The notes beneath the pieces are model-generated. The model searched no databases and was not told the DNA's origin. It worked only from the letters and a program-made list of their open reading frames with translations. Below, piece after piece: positions 46,764 through 57,196 of a stretch of DNA of 64,000 nucleotides. The stretch covers positions 43,161,591-43,225,590 of the forward strand of contig CM046452.1 of the NCBI GenBank assembly GCA_025506515.1. Reading direction: 5' to 3'. The translations under genes and the position numbers were made by a program. This DNA comes from Flaveria trinervia. Its lineage: Eukaryota > Streptophyta > Magnoliopsida > Asterales > Asteraceae. Numbering within the stretch: position 1 is the first letter of the stretch; every line of letters starts with the position of its first letter.

Positions 46764-47015
46764 CCCTAAGGCTAGTTTACCTTTGAGATACCGGAATATC
46801 CTTTTGACAGCAATTAAGTGTGATTCTTTTGGGTCTGATTGATACCTGGCACAAACACAAACAACATACATAATGTCTGGTCTAGATGCAGTAACATACA
46901 TCAAAAAACCAATCATTGATCTGTATAACGTTTGGTCAATAGATCTTCCTTTTGGATCAGGCTCAATCTTGGTGTTAACATCTGCTGGAGTTCGTATGGA
47001 CTGACAGTCTTGCAA
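46764..47015 (-). pseudogene. copia B RNase H, 5' portion
   Basis: QDCQSIRTPADVNTKIEPDPKGRSIDQTLYRSMIGFLMYVTASRPDIMYVVCVCARYQ..HLIAVKRIFRYLKGKLALGL, ending at the A' target-site duplication. The second half continues at 38493, in the same frame once the insertion and one duplication copy are disregarded. Confidence 0.92.
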
Positions 47016-48101
47016 CTTAAATTTCTTCTAGAGTTTGTCAACAAACTTCTCTTGATTGATGAAAATTCCATCGTGAGTTTGCTTGACTTGAAGTCCAAGA
47101 AAGAAATTAATCTCTCCCATAGAACTCATTTGGAAACGATATTTCATGATTTCTTCAAATTCATTGCACAACTTTGAACTTGTAGAACCAAATATGATAT
47201 CATCAACATACACTTATACACATAAGAGATCATCATTATCCTTCTTTATGAATAAAGTTGGACCAATTTTCCCTCTTGTGTATCCATGTTAGATTAAGTG
47301 TTGTGATAATGTCTCATACCAAATCCTAGGGGCTTGATGAAGTCCATACAAAGCTTTACTCAGCTTATACACTCGATGTGGAAATTCTGCATCCTCAAAG
47401 CCTGGTGGTTGCTTCATAAACACATCGTCAGTGATAGGACCATATAAAAATGCACCCTTTACATCCATTTCATACACCTTAAATTTCATGAATGAAGCAT
47501 TAGCCAGGAAAACTCAAATGGATTCAAGTCTTGCAACTGATGCAAACACCTCATCATAATCTATCCATTCTTCCTGTGTGTATCCTTGTGCAACAAGTCT
47601 TGCTTTGTTCCTTATTACTATACCACGATCATCAGTCTTATTTCTAAACAACCATTTCGTGCCTATAGCATTTTCTCCTTCAGGTAAATCCACTAAATTC
47701 CACACTTCTTGTTTACAAAATTGAAGTAATTCTTCTTGCATAGCTTCTATCCAACCATTATCCTTTAATGCTTCGGTAACATTTTTAGGAACAATTTGAG
47801 ACAGAAAACAAGAGTATAAGCACAAGTTTGCTTGTTCTAATTTACTCCTTGTTGTTCTCTCATTCAATGGACCAATAATCTGAGAAATTGGATGATTCTT
47901 GTGAATACGAGATGTTGGAATCTTCTCAAATTGAATATTAACATCCAGATTTGTTTGGTTTAAGTTTGAGAGCTGATGTAACAAGTTAGAAGAATGTGGA
48001 TTAAAATTTGGAACTTGAGTTGGTGAGTTAATAAAGTAATCAAAGTTACCAGTATCAACTACATCACTAGAGATGGATGATGTTCCAGACTCAGGTTGCA
48101 C
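47016..48101 (-). pseudogene. copia B reverse transcriptase
   Basis: 47514-48101: acidic Ser/Asn-rich linker, NVTEALKDNGWIEAMQEELLQFCKQEVWNLVDLPEGENAIGTKWLFRNK, ARLVAQGYTQEEWIDYDEVFASVARLESI. After a stop, 47289-47489: KFKVYEMDVKGAFLYGPITDDVFMKQPPGFED..ALYGLHQAPRIWYETL. After another, 47028-47213: the YVDDIIFGST catalytic block (YVDD intact) and MSSMGEINFFLGLQVKQ. Three stops, few frameshifts. Confidence 0.92.
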
Positions 48102-48105
48102 GAAA

Positions 48106-49515
48106 TTATACCATCATTAGGAAAAGGTTGTGATCCTTCCTGATCAATGAGACTGAATGATTTGAAGCTGAATTAGCATGATCATTGTCATTTAATAGTA
48201 TTGATGAATCCTTGAAAAATGATAAAAATGGATAGTCTGAGCTAGAATCATCTGGGTCATCAGAATCTGAGTCCTCACTGAAAGATCCAAGATCTCCTCT
48301 AGAGTTCTTTTTACCTGTAGAATCAAAACAATTTGATTGATTAAACAAGTTAGATTGAAAAGAGTTTGATAATGAATCTAAATCAAATAACCATGCAGGA
48401 CCATTTGCAACAGATGGAAAAGAATTTTCCAGAAATTTAATGTTGAATGTTTCAAGATTTATATTTGTCCTAGAGTTGTACACTCGATAGGCTTTTGAAA
48501 CAGATGAATATCCAACGAAAAATCCATTATCAGATTTTCCATCAAATTTTCCTAACTGATCATTTGAATTAAGAATCATAACAGGACAACCAAACGATTT
48601 TAGAAAATTTATGTTCGATTTCCTGCGAAACATTAACTCATAAGAAGTTTTCATTTTATCTTTCACAATTAAGGTTCTGTTCTAAACAAAACACGTAGTT
48701 GATATAGCTTCATCCTAAAAGGTTATAGGAATCTTTGCATCAGCTAACATAGAATGAGCAGCTTCAATCAATGTTCTGTTCTTCCTTTGAGCGACTCCAT
48801 TTTGTTGAGGAGTTCTGGGAGCACTGAACTGATGAGCTATCCCTTTCTGAGCATAAAACATTTCTATGTTAGCATTTTTGAATTCCATTCCATTATCACT
48901 TCTTATTATTTTCACTTTATTTTCAAATTGATTTTCAACTTTAATGATAAATTCTTTTAGTAATTCAGCCGTTTCAGATTTAGCATACAAAAAGAAAACC
49001 CATGAAAATCTTGTTTAGTCATCAATGATAACTAAACAATATGATTTTCGTCCAATACTCTTGACATTTGTTGGTCCAAAAAGGTCCATATGTAACAATT
49101 GAAGAGTTTTGGAAGTTGAGTTTATGAGTTTGGTCTTATAAGACGCTCTGTGTTGTTTTCCCTTTAAACATGTTGAGCAGTGATCAGTTGTTGCAAACTT
49201 CTTAGATGGAAGTCCAATAACATGATTTCCTGTTACAAGCTTGTTCATATTCTTGAAATTTGAATGTCCGAGATGTCTATGCCAAAGATGGCTTTCATCA
49301 TTTGATGCTTTAGCAATTAGGCAAGTTGTTTCGGTTGAAGGATCAACTTGAGACATATCTAGTTTGTATACATCTCTATCCCTTTCAGCTGTAACAATTA
49401 CCCACTCTTTGCTTATCTGAAAACCTAGCTTCAAAACATAACAGAATGAATTATCAAAAATAACAGAATATGATTTATCACAAATTTGGGATACACTTAA
49501 AAGATTAAAGTTCAA
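48106..49515 (-). pseudogene. copia B integrase and post-core region
   Basis: 49015-49515: FNLLSVSQICDKSYSVIF, HLWHRHLGHSNFKNMNKL..HCSTCLKGK (HHCC), LLHMDLFGPTNVKSIGRKSYCLVIIDD (Asp). 48715-48990: KIIRSDNGMEFKN (Asp), APRTPQQNGVAQRKNRTLIEAAHSM. In place of the catalytic Glu of the usual GVAERKNRT motif there is Gln (codon CAA). 48106-48666: FGCPVMILNSNDQLGKFDGKSDNGFFVGYSSVSKAYRVYNSRTNINLETFNIKF, post-core. Stops occur between pieces. Confidence 0.92.
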
Positions 49516-49796
49516 CTGTGAGCAGAAGTTGACTTGTCAAAGCTTATTATCCCATTTGATACTGCTCCTTCTCCGGTTATTTTTCCACCAGCATCACCAT
49601 CAAAGGCGACATGTGTTCCATCTTTTAACTTAAAATCTTGTAAGAAGGCAGGATTGCCTGTCATATGCTGGCTACACCCACTATCCACATAACATGTATT
49701 GAGTGGTCTTCTTGGGCATACCTGCACAACAAGAAAATTAAGTTGATATATCCACCCAAGCCGAGATGGTCTTGGGTTTTCCAAATTTATCAACAA
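49512..49796 (-). pseudogene. copia B protease
   Basis: CYVDSGCSQHMTGNPAFLQDFKLKDGTHVAFDGDAGGKITGEGAVSNG, the retropepsin active site (VDSG) and following segment of copia. It overlaps the next frame by four bases. Confidence 0.9.
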
Positions 49797-50079
49797 TGGT
49801 AAATTGTTTGTAATGAAGATTATTCAAATCAGGTTTATTCTTGATGAATTTACCAATCTTGTTTTGGAAATTGTTTGAGTTATTTTTGAAAGCATTCATA
49901 CATTTTGATTATCAATTTTTGACACAAATTGATAACTAGCATTTTTATTAGTCATTTTTACGGATCATGGTATGAATTGTTCTTGCACATTTTTAGATAT
50001 CACATAAATTTTCTTTGGAAAGATCTCAAAGCTAAAGAAGGTTGATTAGTTAATCCTTGAAATTCATCAGTTTGATTTA

Positions 50080-50350
50080 TCATAATTGAGGATTAACATA
50101 ACCTTTGCTCAAGTTTGAGTTTGCAAATTCTCTTTTAGGTGATCTCATTCTAAAGTAACAATTTGCTGTATTGTGAGTCTTCTCATCACAATAAGTATAG
50201 TATTTGTTAAAATAACAATCTGCTATAGAATGATTTCTCATGTCACATATGTGACAGTACTTGTTGAAATAGCACTTAGCAGTATTGTGATTTTTCATAT
50301 CACATATTTCATAGTACTTTATGGCGTTTTAAACAACTGTTTGTTAACTT
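50080..50350 (-). pseudogene. tandem zinc-knuckle repeats of copia B
   Basis: Three repeats of 19 residues (57 bp): YEICDMKNHNTAKCYFNK, YCHICDMRNHSIADCYFNK, YYTYCDEKTHNTANCYFRM. The middle one is a full C-X2-C-X4-H-X4-C knuckle; in the outer two the first Cys is Tyr. They follow the ordinary gag knuckle (about 51950-51990) and precede the protease, so B encoded at least four knuckle-like units. Confidence 0.8.
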
Positions 50351-50405
50351 TTGACATTGACACTTTGTTTGATTCATTTTTATATTTTTATGTCAAAAAG
50401 TTAAA

Positions 50406-51122
50406 CTATTGTTTTTCATGTTTCACATTTTGATGTTGTGTCATATTATTTTTCATCTGTTTAACATGAACTTCCTTCTCGAATTTCTTATGAACAAATC
50501 TTTTTGCTACAGCGGAAGTCTTAGAATCTGAACTTGATTTCAGATCAGAGTGATATTTGTTCATAGAATTCACCCTGTTGTTTTGAGGGGAATTCATATT
50601 TAACAAACCTACTGACACAAATTTTATCGGTTTGAGTTTTGTTGTTTGATTTGTTGCTTTGATCAACTTTTCTGAACTCCTGATTTGTTCTGATTTGATT
50701 GATGATTTCTTTCTTCTCCTTTGATTCTTTGATTTAGAAGAACTTGGTTTACTTTCAGATTGAACATCATCAGAAGAAGATTTCTTTTCAGATTGAAATT
50801 GTTTAAGATTAATTGTGTTTGAATCTTCTAATGTTCCTACCTGTTGTTTGTCTTTGCTTTGAACTTTCACTTCTTCTAACACAGAATTAATTTGATCAGA
50901 AGTGTTTTGTTTTGATTGTTTAGGTTCATATGATTTTATTTTGATAGGATGACCATTTTTAATCTTTTCTTGATCATTTTCAACAAACACTTTTATATTT
51001 TCCTTTTCTTCTTCATAATTCTTGTTTTTGACATGAAAAGCTTTTAGTTTAGCTTTGTTTTCAGGATAATGATCAAGTGTATTGAAGTTCTCTGGTAAAG
51101 TGTTTGTGATAGATTCAGGCAT
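50406..51122 (-). pseudogene. copia B gag C-terminal basic/coiled region
   Basis: 238 codons, Lys/Ser/Glu-rich with low complexity: KAKLKAFHVKNKNYEEEKENIKVFVEND.., KSSSSKSKNQRRRKKSSIKS, TTKLKPIKFVSVGLLNM, HKKFEKEVHVKQ. A linker between gag knuckle and protease in long-gag copia elements. No catalytic motif. Confidence 0.7.
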
Positions 51123-51139
51123 AGGTTCATAAGTGAAGC

Positions 51140-51838
51140 CTAATCCGGCTTTCTGTTTATCTTCCTCTCACTTACCAATTTTTCTACAATCATTTTTGAA
51201 CTCTTAACTTTAGCAAGATCCATTTGAGTAGCAGCATGTGCTATCTTCTCCTGTTCAAGATTTTTAGTCATCTCTTCCAATTGTTTAGAAACGTTTTCTA
51301 ATTCTTTTAGAGTTTTGTTCCATGAAGTTTGAAGAGAGATAATCTTTTGGTCTGATGTTTTATGACCAGCTTTCAATTTGTTATGCATTGATTCTTCTTG
51401 TTTTAGTTTCTCACAAATTTTATATGAGTATGTTCTGTAGTATTCAACATGTTCAAAGCATGATTTTGTGCATAGCTTTTCTCTCACTTCAGATGGTATT
51501 TTAGGAAACTTTGGAGATAAGGTTTTAGATTTTAAAGATGAAGTGTCAACCTTTGGTTGATCAGACTGTGCCATTAGAGCTACTTCATCATTATCCTCCT
51601 TAGGATCTGATTTGTCACTCCAATCATAGTCATCTTCATCATTTTCACCTTCCACCTTTGGATCATTGTTTTCTGACCAATCTTCTTCCTGAATTTCTGC
51701 AATAAGAGATAAACTAGATGTTAAATCATTTGTAAATTGTTCGGCATATGAACTCCAATCATAACCATCTTTAATATTAACTACAAGAGCTTTCTTGGTT
51801 TCATCAGATGATTTTGTTTCATCTTTAAGCTCAGGCAT
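51140..51838 (-). pseudogene. copia B gag middle, acidic and coiled-coil
   Basis: 232 codons. DGYDWSSYAEQF.., acidic EDDYDWSDKSDPKEDNDEVALMA, then SEVREKLCTKSCFEHVEYYRTYSYKICEKLKQEE and a long coiled coil (SWNKTLKELENVSKQLEEMTKNLEQEKI). This order (ALMA..CxxxC..coiled coil) is common in long plant copia gags. Confidence 0.8.
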
Positions 51839-53111
51839 AGGAAGACTTTGATAAGACTTTTGATAAGTCTTCTAAGCTTGTTGAAACCTTTGATTGCTTG
51901 ATCGAGCACTTCCTCCACTATTTCTTGGAGCTTTGCATTCTCTTGAGAAATGGCCATAGCTATTACAGTAAAACACCTGGATTTTGACTTGTCAAATCCA
52001 ACAGTCTTGTTAGCACTTGGCTTGTACTTCCTGTTGACATATGAGTGTTTTTGTGTCCTGTAAGTAATCATTACCATTTTCCAATTTAAGTCCATTTCTT
52101 CCACATCTTCAAGATCCATTTCAAATAAATCCTGCAAAACAAGATCTAATTGAGTTAAATGGCTACCTTGATATTCTTGAAAACTAGCCATAAATGCAGT
52201 AAATGTAGTTTTTGATTCTTCATCCTCTAATAGGATGTTTATCACATCTTTAACTTTGCTAGATTTAGCAAAGTTAGATGAAGAAGTCTCTGATTGAACA
52301 TTTGATGTTTGAGACCGAGATTTAGGAGGAGATTGAGAATGAGATTGTGTTGTGTAAGCAGGGGCACTACTAAATGATGAGTCAGTGAAAAATCCTGCTC
52401 CGACAAATAAATCTCCTTCTTCTTCTTTAACTTTCTCACTTTTTGCCATGAAAGCATTCTCAACTGTGTTTGCTGGAGAAGCAAAAAACTGATACTGAGA
52501 CATTGATGCTGCTCTATCATTGTTCCTTGAACTTTCATCAATTTCTACTGACTCAATCTTGGCAATAAGTAGATCTAACTCCATAGGGAACTTCACAGTA
52601 TGCTTTAGTAAGGTTACTGTTTGTTTTCATGATGATGGTAAAGCATTGAGTAGTCTAAGATTTAGATCTTCAAGATCAGGCTTAATACCACTGTTGTTAT
52701 CTCAGTAGTAAGTTGAACAAATCTGTTCATCATTTGGTTTATAGTTTCTCCAGATAAATGTTGAAATAGTTCCAATTGCCTTTTCAACTTTTGTTTCTTG
52801 AGATTTTGAATCTCCTTTCCTCCTTCACATATACTCTTTAAGGCTTTATACATGGTATATCCAGTTTGATATCTATCAAGCCTTGCAAGAACTTCTAGAG
52901 GTAGTCCTTTACACATCAAGGAGTATGCTCTGACATCATTTTTTACTCTTCTCAAGTCATCTCCTTGAAAACCATCTTCAGGATAGGGTTCTTGAGAGTC
53001 TTTAGTGTATACCAATCCTCTGTCAGGTCCATCAGTGATTATTGGAATGAATGGTCCTTTTTCTGTGGATTTCCAAAGATCAGTATCAATGGAATTTATG
53101 TGATGTTTCAA
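51839..53111 (-). pseudogene. copia B gag N-terminal domain and zinc knuckle
   Basis: 52662-53111: TDLWKSTEKGPFIPIITDGPDR..DDLRRVKNDVRAYSLMCKGLPLEVLARLDRYQTGYTMYKALKSICEGGKEIQNLKKQKLKRQLELFQHLSGETINQMMNRFVQLTTE, the UBN2-type gag domain. 51781-52596 continues with KFPMELDLLIAKIESVEIDE and a Ser-rich region. The knuckle near 51950-51990 (RCF..C.SYGHFSREC) is split by a frameshift. No ATG opens the frame; the start is lost or upstream in another frame. Confidence 0.86.
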
Positions 53112-54022
53112 CCTAAGTGACTAATTTTTAAAATTAGCCCTGTTTTTTAAGTTTTGGAACTCTATTTTCAGAATCTTCTGATTTCACCATTTTTATATTT
53201 TTGTTGTTTTCTTATATTTTGAATTTAAAAAAATTGAAAAAGTTTTCAAAGAATTTTCTTAAAAAAATTCTAAGTATCGAGGTTGAAACGTGTGAACATT
53301 ATTCAAATGCCTCAACAATTGATGCGTCTAAGTTGAAAGTTGTCTAAGGGAATGCCTTAGCAAATTTTTCCAAAACACCTAAAAATTGATGCGTCTGAAT
53401 AGTTGTAAAACGTCTGAACAGTTGTGATGCGTCTACACAGTGTTGATGCGCCTACATAGTTGTCAAACGTCTAAACAGTTCAAATACTTCTCGACAATGA
53501 TACGTCTGGACTCTCTTGAATAGTGGTCAAACGTCTGAACTGAAAACGTCTACACAGTGTTGGTGCGACTAAACAGTAGTCAAACGCCTAACACTTGAAA
53601 AATTTTTCAGCAAACTTCAACCCTAATGCGTCATATTCATCATTTTCATGTGAATATAACAGACTTGAATCTTCTGAAAATATTCAAAAGTTGATGAAAT
53701 TGATTGAAACTTTTCAATTAGATGAGTTTTATGCCGATAATCATTCTTCTGAAATCACTTTCTATTAATATCAACAACAAATCAATTAATTTGCAGTTTT
53801 CAGTTTGAAAAAACAATGAACGTTACGAACACAAATTCACCAAATTAACTCAAATTTGATGAATTCAACTGCTAATTGTGGTTCAAATCATATTTCTGAT
53901 CATGAAACACATCTGAAATCCACAAGTTTTCATTTGAATTGTCTATCAATCACAGATTCAGTAAGCTTTTTGAGTTTCAAAGTTCATTAACTTCAAAATT
54001 ACTCAATTAACAGCTACCAACA
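53112..54022 (-). other. untranslated leader of copia B
   Basis: No gene. AT-rich; its middle (53290-53640) is a repeat array listed separately. Confidence 0.8.
53290..53640. repeat. GATGCGTCTACACAGTG repeat array in the B leader
   Basis: About a dozen degenerate units on the plus-strand pattern TTGATGCGTCTACACAGTG / AAACGTCTGAACAGTTG. Reverse-complemented, the pattern is the CACTGTTTAGACGCAT motif of the array at 36225-36640, so the two arrays face opposite ways. Confidence 0.8.
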
Positions 54023-54034
54023 GCTCTGATGCCA
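54023..54034 (-). other. primer-binding site of copia B (tRNA-iMet type)
   Basis: Minus strand TGGCATCAGAGC, one mismatch from the initiator tRNA-Met complement, two bases from the 5' LTR. Confidence 0.85.
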
Positions 54035-54036
54035 GT

Positions 54037-54348
54037 TGATTAGGATCGATTAAGCTAATCTATGATGATATCTAAACACAATTCAAAGAAAACACATACA
54101 CAGTAATCAAATTCAAACAAGATATTAACAAATTCATAGTTTCATTAATATCAAGCAAAGACAATTACAAGTAATAAGCAGTAGTTCGTTCACTATCTTC
54201 AAAAGTACTACTAACTAACAGTCTAAGCTAGTTATACTGAAAACAAAAAGTCAAGGAACTAACTAATTACACAAATAGTCCCTATACTATTACAAAATGT
54301 TAAAAGACAACTAAAGACAACTTGTTAATCTTTCTTAGAGCCCTAACA
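54037..54348 (-). repeat. 5' LTR of copia B
   Basis: 312 bp, TGATTAGGATC to CCCTAACA, about 7% different from the 3' LTR with no length change. Confidence 0.93.
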
Positions 54349-54679
54349 ATTTTATTCATAAAACTAGAACTCACTCAGCAACGCTCACTTTTATTTATTT
54401 TCCAGTTGGCAGGTGATTGTTGCTGAGGATGGCACGGGCCAGCTACCTGGCATTTTTGGGATGGCATCCATTTGTATAACAATGATGTTTTTGGATGTAA
54501 TGCAAATCATGATATTTTGTAACAGTTAACTACATTGTATTATTTTGCAAAAGCTATCATTAATATATGAAATGGTTTTAATTATTCGCTGCGATGTTTT
54601 TCATAGATGTAAATGTATAATTTATGTTTTATGTGCGATGATTGTCCAACTGTGAGCGTCCGGGGATCGAGGCCTTACA

Positions 54680-56370
54680 AGCTAAAAGAATGGCTAAAAG
54701 GATACATGATTGCTGAAGTGTTCAAAACAAGAAGACAAATACGAGCAGGCAATGCCATTGGTCAACTGGATGTTGAGGTGTACCCTAAGATTAGCTTCAA
54801 AGGGGAAACCTTGACTGAAGCCCAGCGATAGAACCTATGAGCACTGTCACATAATCAATAACTATAGCATCTCATTCCCTCAGTGAAACATCTACTGGTG
54901 AAGGTGTTTCACAGCCTCTCTTTGGCCAGAGTCTGACTACTACATCAGACAATAAAGGTCAAAGCTCTCTCCACCCTAAGTCACAAACTATGGGTGACAA
55001 AGGGAAAAGGATATTGACTCCTGAGGAGATTGAGGAGGAGGAGTAGAGAGGAAGAGGAAACTAAGGGGAGAAAGTTTTGGTGGGTCCTCAGGTTTTATAA
55101 AATTTGCTAGCACGGCTGCTCACAAACCAAACACTCAAAATGATAAATTTAGAGCAGCCATGATACACTACTTGGGGACTAGGAACTATGATATTTATGA
55201 GATCATCTCCCTCCTCTTAGAGGAATTGAATGAACTAGCAGACAAAGAAATGTCTAATCAGAGGAAGGAGGTAGAGGATGTAAAGTTTCTCTTTAAGATT
55301 AAGGAAGAAAAGAAGGTAGAAAAGGTTGTATAAACATGCTCCTACCCTCTCCCCAATTCAGGAATGTCCTAAGAATGAGGTTGTGGCAACTGAACAACCT
55401 CAGGTAGGCAAGGAGGCTAACAAACAAAACATGATTAACTACTTGAGTACCATAGGGCTCTACCAGGTAGCTGTACTTCTTCCTTATCATATGAGTACAT
55501 AAAATTTGAGTATCTTAAGCAACTTGAGCTACAAGTTCTAAAAGAACAAAAGGATTCTACGAGGAAGATGAGGGAAGAAGCAGCAAAGTCAAGGGCCATC
55601 ATCCAAAAGAGTCAAATGAAGTTTGCTGACAGGCAAAGGATGATAAGCTTCTTGAAGCTATATGGATTCTTCGAAAGGAGACTTGGTCTAATGTCTCTAT
55701 CCACTATGGATGAGCATATTAAATTGATCAAGTAGAAGATCAAGAAATGAGAGTTTGTTGACTTACACTTCCCACTAGGCTCCTCCTGAAGCTAAGGTTA
55801 AGATTCAACCACCTAAGATAACATAACCTAGACCTCATGTTGGACCGTAGCAAGCTTTATCTTCTTATCCACAACAATGTCTACCTCTCTCTCCTTCTAA
55901 ACCTATAAGGGAGGAGGACCCAACTAAGAAAGACAAAACATAACTACCTTGCACTAAAGGCCAGTCTACTCAGTTGAAGAGGAAGAAAAGGATGGCCTCC
56001 AAGTTTGTATCAAATACAAAACCAAAGGTATCCACTTCCAAACCTCAGGATGAGTCAGAGCATCTTGAGGATTTGCAAGAAGAGGCTGCTCAACCCACTC
56101 CAACTTAAGTAGAGCCTCTTGCATCAGAAAGACCCATCTTGTCTTGGACTTTTTCTACAAATCCAGACATATGGTATGTCAACAGAGATCAAGGTGGTGA
56201 AGATGTTTACTTCTAGCAAGATATGCTTAACCTACCTCTTCATGATCTCTTTAATATAAGAAGATACTTTGAGAGTCTAAGTCATCCTGATCAATTAATA
56301 AAGAAAGAAATGGTCATCATGAGGATGAGGACTATCAATATCTAAAGACATTTCTTTGTTTTGATAGCAT
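54680..56370 (+). pseudogene. accessory ORF of copia D, C-terminal part
   Basis: Resumes after solo LTR E: KEWLKGYMIAEVFKTRRQIRAGNAIGQLDVEVYPKISFKGETLTEAQR and stop. Then pieces in several frames: FRAAMIHYLGTRNYDIYEIISLLLEELNELADKEM (near 55150-55250), a Gln/Lys-rich coiled coil (LKQLELQVLKEQKDSTRKMREEAAKSRAIIQKSQ, near 55515-55620), ISFLKLYGFFERRL, and a final RPILSWTF..NPDIWYVNRD near 56130-56200. It ends near the polypurine tract. No recognised family; degenerate. Confidence 0.55.
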
Positions 56371-56375
56371 CAGCC

Positions 56376-56385
56376 TAGAGGGAGT
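56376..56385 (+). other. polypurine tract of copia D
   Basis: TAGAGGGAGT immediately before the 3' LTR. Confidence 0.7.
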
Positions 56386-57191
56386 TTTAATGCCTATAGA
56401 AAGGTTGATGCATCCAAAACAACCCAAGTGCTTCCTACATGCATGCACCTGGTATATAGTAGAAATTGCTTTGGATGTTTCAAAGTCAGCACAAGAAAAT
56501 CTTCTAAGTATGAAATCTTCCAAAGCCAAGACCAATATTTTCTGAATCCAAAAGTGAAGTCTTACGAAGCTTTAAGGACAAAGTCTTCTGAAGCAAATGA
56601 AGTGAAGACGGATTTCTTTTGAAGACTTTGAAAAACATGCTTTCCCATGTGTATTTTTCATAAAGCTGACCAACTTTTCACTGCAACTCTGAAGACTCAC
56701 CAACTTATACAAGTTGGTGAAAGGTCCATGCTTTTTATAACTGTACATTGAGGTCTTAAATCTGTAACTTTATACTTTATGTACTATTATCCTTTTTATA
56801 ATATATTAGGATGTGTGCTATGGCATGTCATAGTCATTATTCAAAAGACAAATTTGTCTTTTGAATATACATTGATCTTGTAGTTGTCTAGATTAGTGTT
56901 TCCAGCTGCCCTTCAAAGTATGGACGGCTATAGGATGTAATATAAAGTATCTCAAGTCCTTGTATCTTATTTTCATGCTTTGTATCACTTGTAAAAAAAC
57001 TTGAGAAGAAATATACTGGAGTCTTAAAAACTAATATATGTGTTGTTGGTTTCTTAAGTTTATGTCTATTGTTTTACTTATGTTCATTGTATTATAATCA
57101 AGTCCCGGTTCTCTATTTGATTTGTTAAGTGTTCTAACACTCTCCTCATTATGAGACTAAGTGTATTTACCAACCCATAAATGGTCCTACA
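56386..57191 (+). repeat. 3' LTR of copia D
   Basis: 806 bp, TTTAATGCC (TG mutated to TT) to CCTACA. Aligns along its whole length to 20878-21681, with about 12% mismatch in the readable second half. Confidence 0.88.
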
Positions 57192-57196
57192 TAGCT

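Larger units (their letters stand above)
31626..54348 (-). mobile_element. Ty1/copia element B with accessory ORF, interrupted by A'
   Basis: Minus-strand element, 22.7 kb in the window and about 14.5 kb without A'. Right to left: 5' LTR (54037-54348), primer-binding site, leader with repeat array, gag, zinc-knuckle repeats, protease, integrase, RT, RNase H (split by A'), spacer with internal polypurine tract, second repeat array and promoter-like site, accessory ORF, polypurine tract, 3' LTR (31626-31937). TSD ATTTT. The LTRs differ at about 21 of 312 positions (7%). Inserted in solo LTR E. Confidence 0.93.
29702..54679 (+). mobile_element. solo LTR E of the chromovirus-C family, interrupted by B
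   Basis: Parts 29702-31625 and 54354-54679 form one LTR of about 2250 bp in plus orientation, TGTAACGCCCCG to GAGGCCTTACA, similar to the C LTRs along its length. Sequence continues across B: the ATAAAGTA..TTTTAT..AAAACTAGAACTCACTC stretch of C matches E once B and one ATTTT are set aside. No internal gypsy sequence exists, so it is a solo LTR left by LTR-LTR recombination. The flanks GGCAAG and AGCTA give no perfect TSD; a small loss at the right junction would explain this. Confidence 0.85.
20878..57191 (+). mobile_element. Ty1/copia element D with accessory ORF, interrupted by E/B/A'
   Basis: Plus-strand copia element of about 11.3 kb once the 24,978-bp insert (29702-54679) is set aside. 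5' LTR 20878-21681, primer-binding site 21684-21695, gag, protease, integrase, RT and RNase H to 27063, a spacer with a promoter-like region, an accessory ORF (27769-29701 and 54680-56370), polypurine tract, 3' LTR 56386-57191. TSD TAGCT. The LTRs differ at about 12% of positions over the last 480 bp, by eye. It interrupts F just after gag. Confidence 0.92.
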
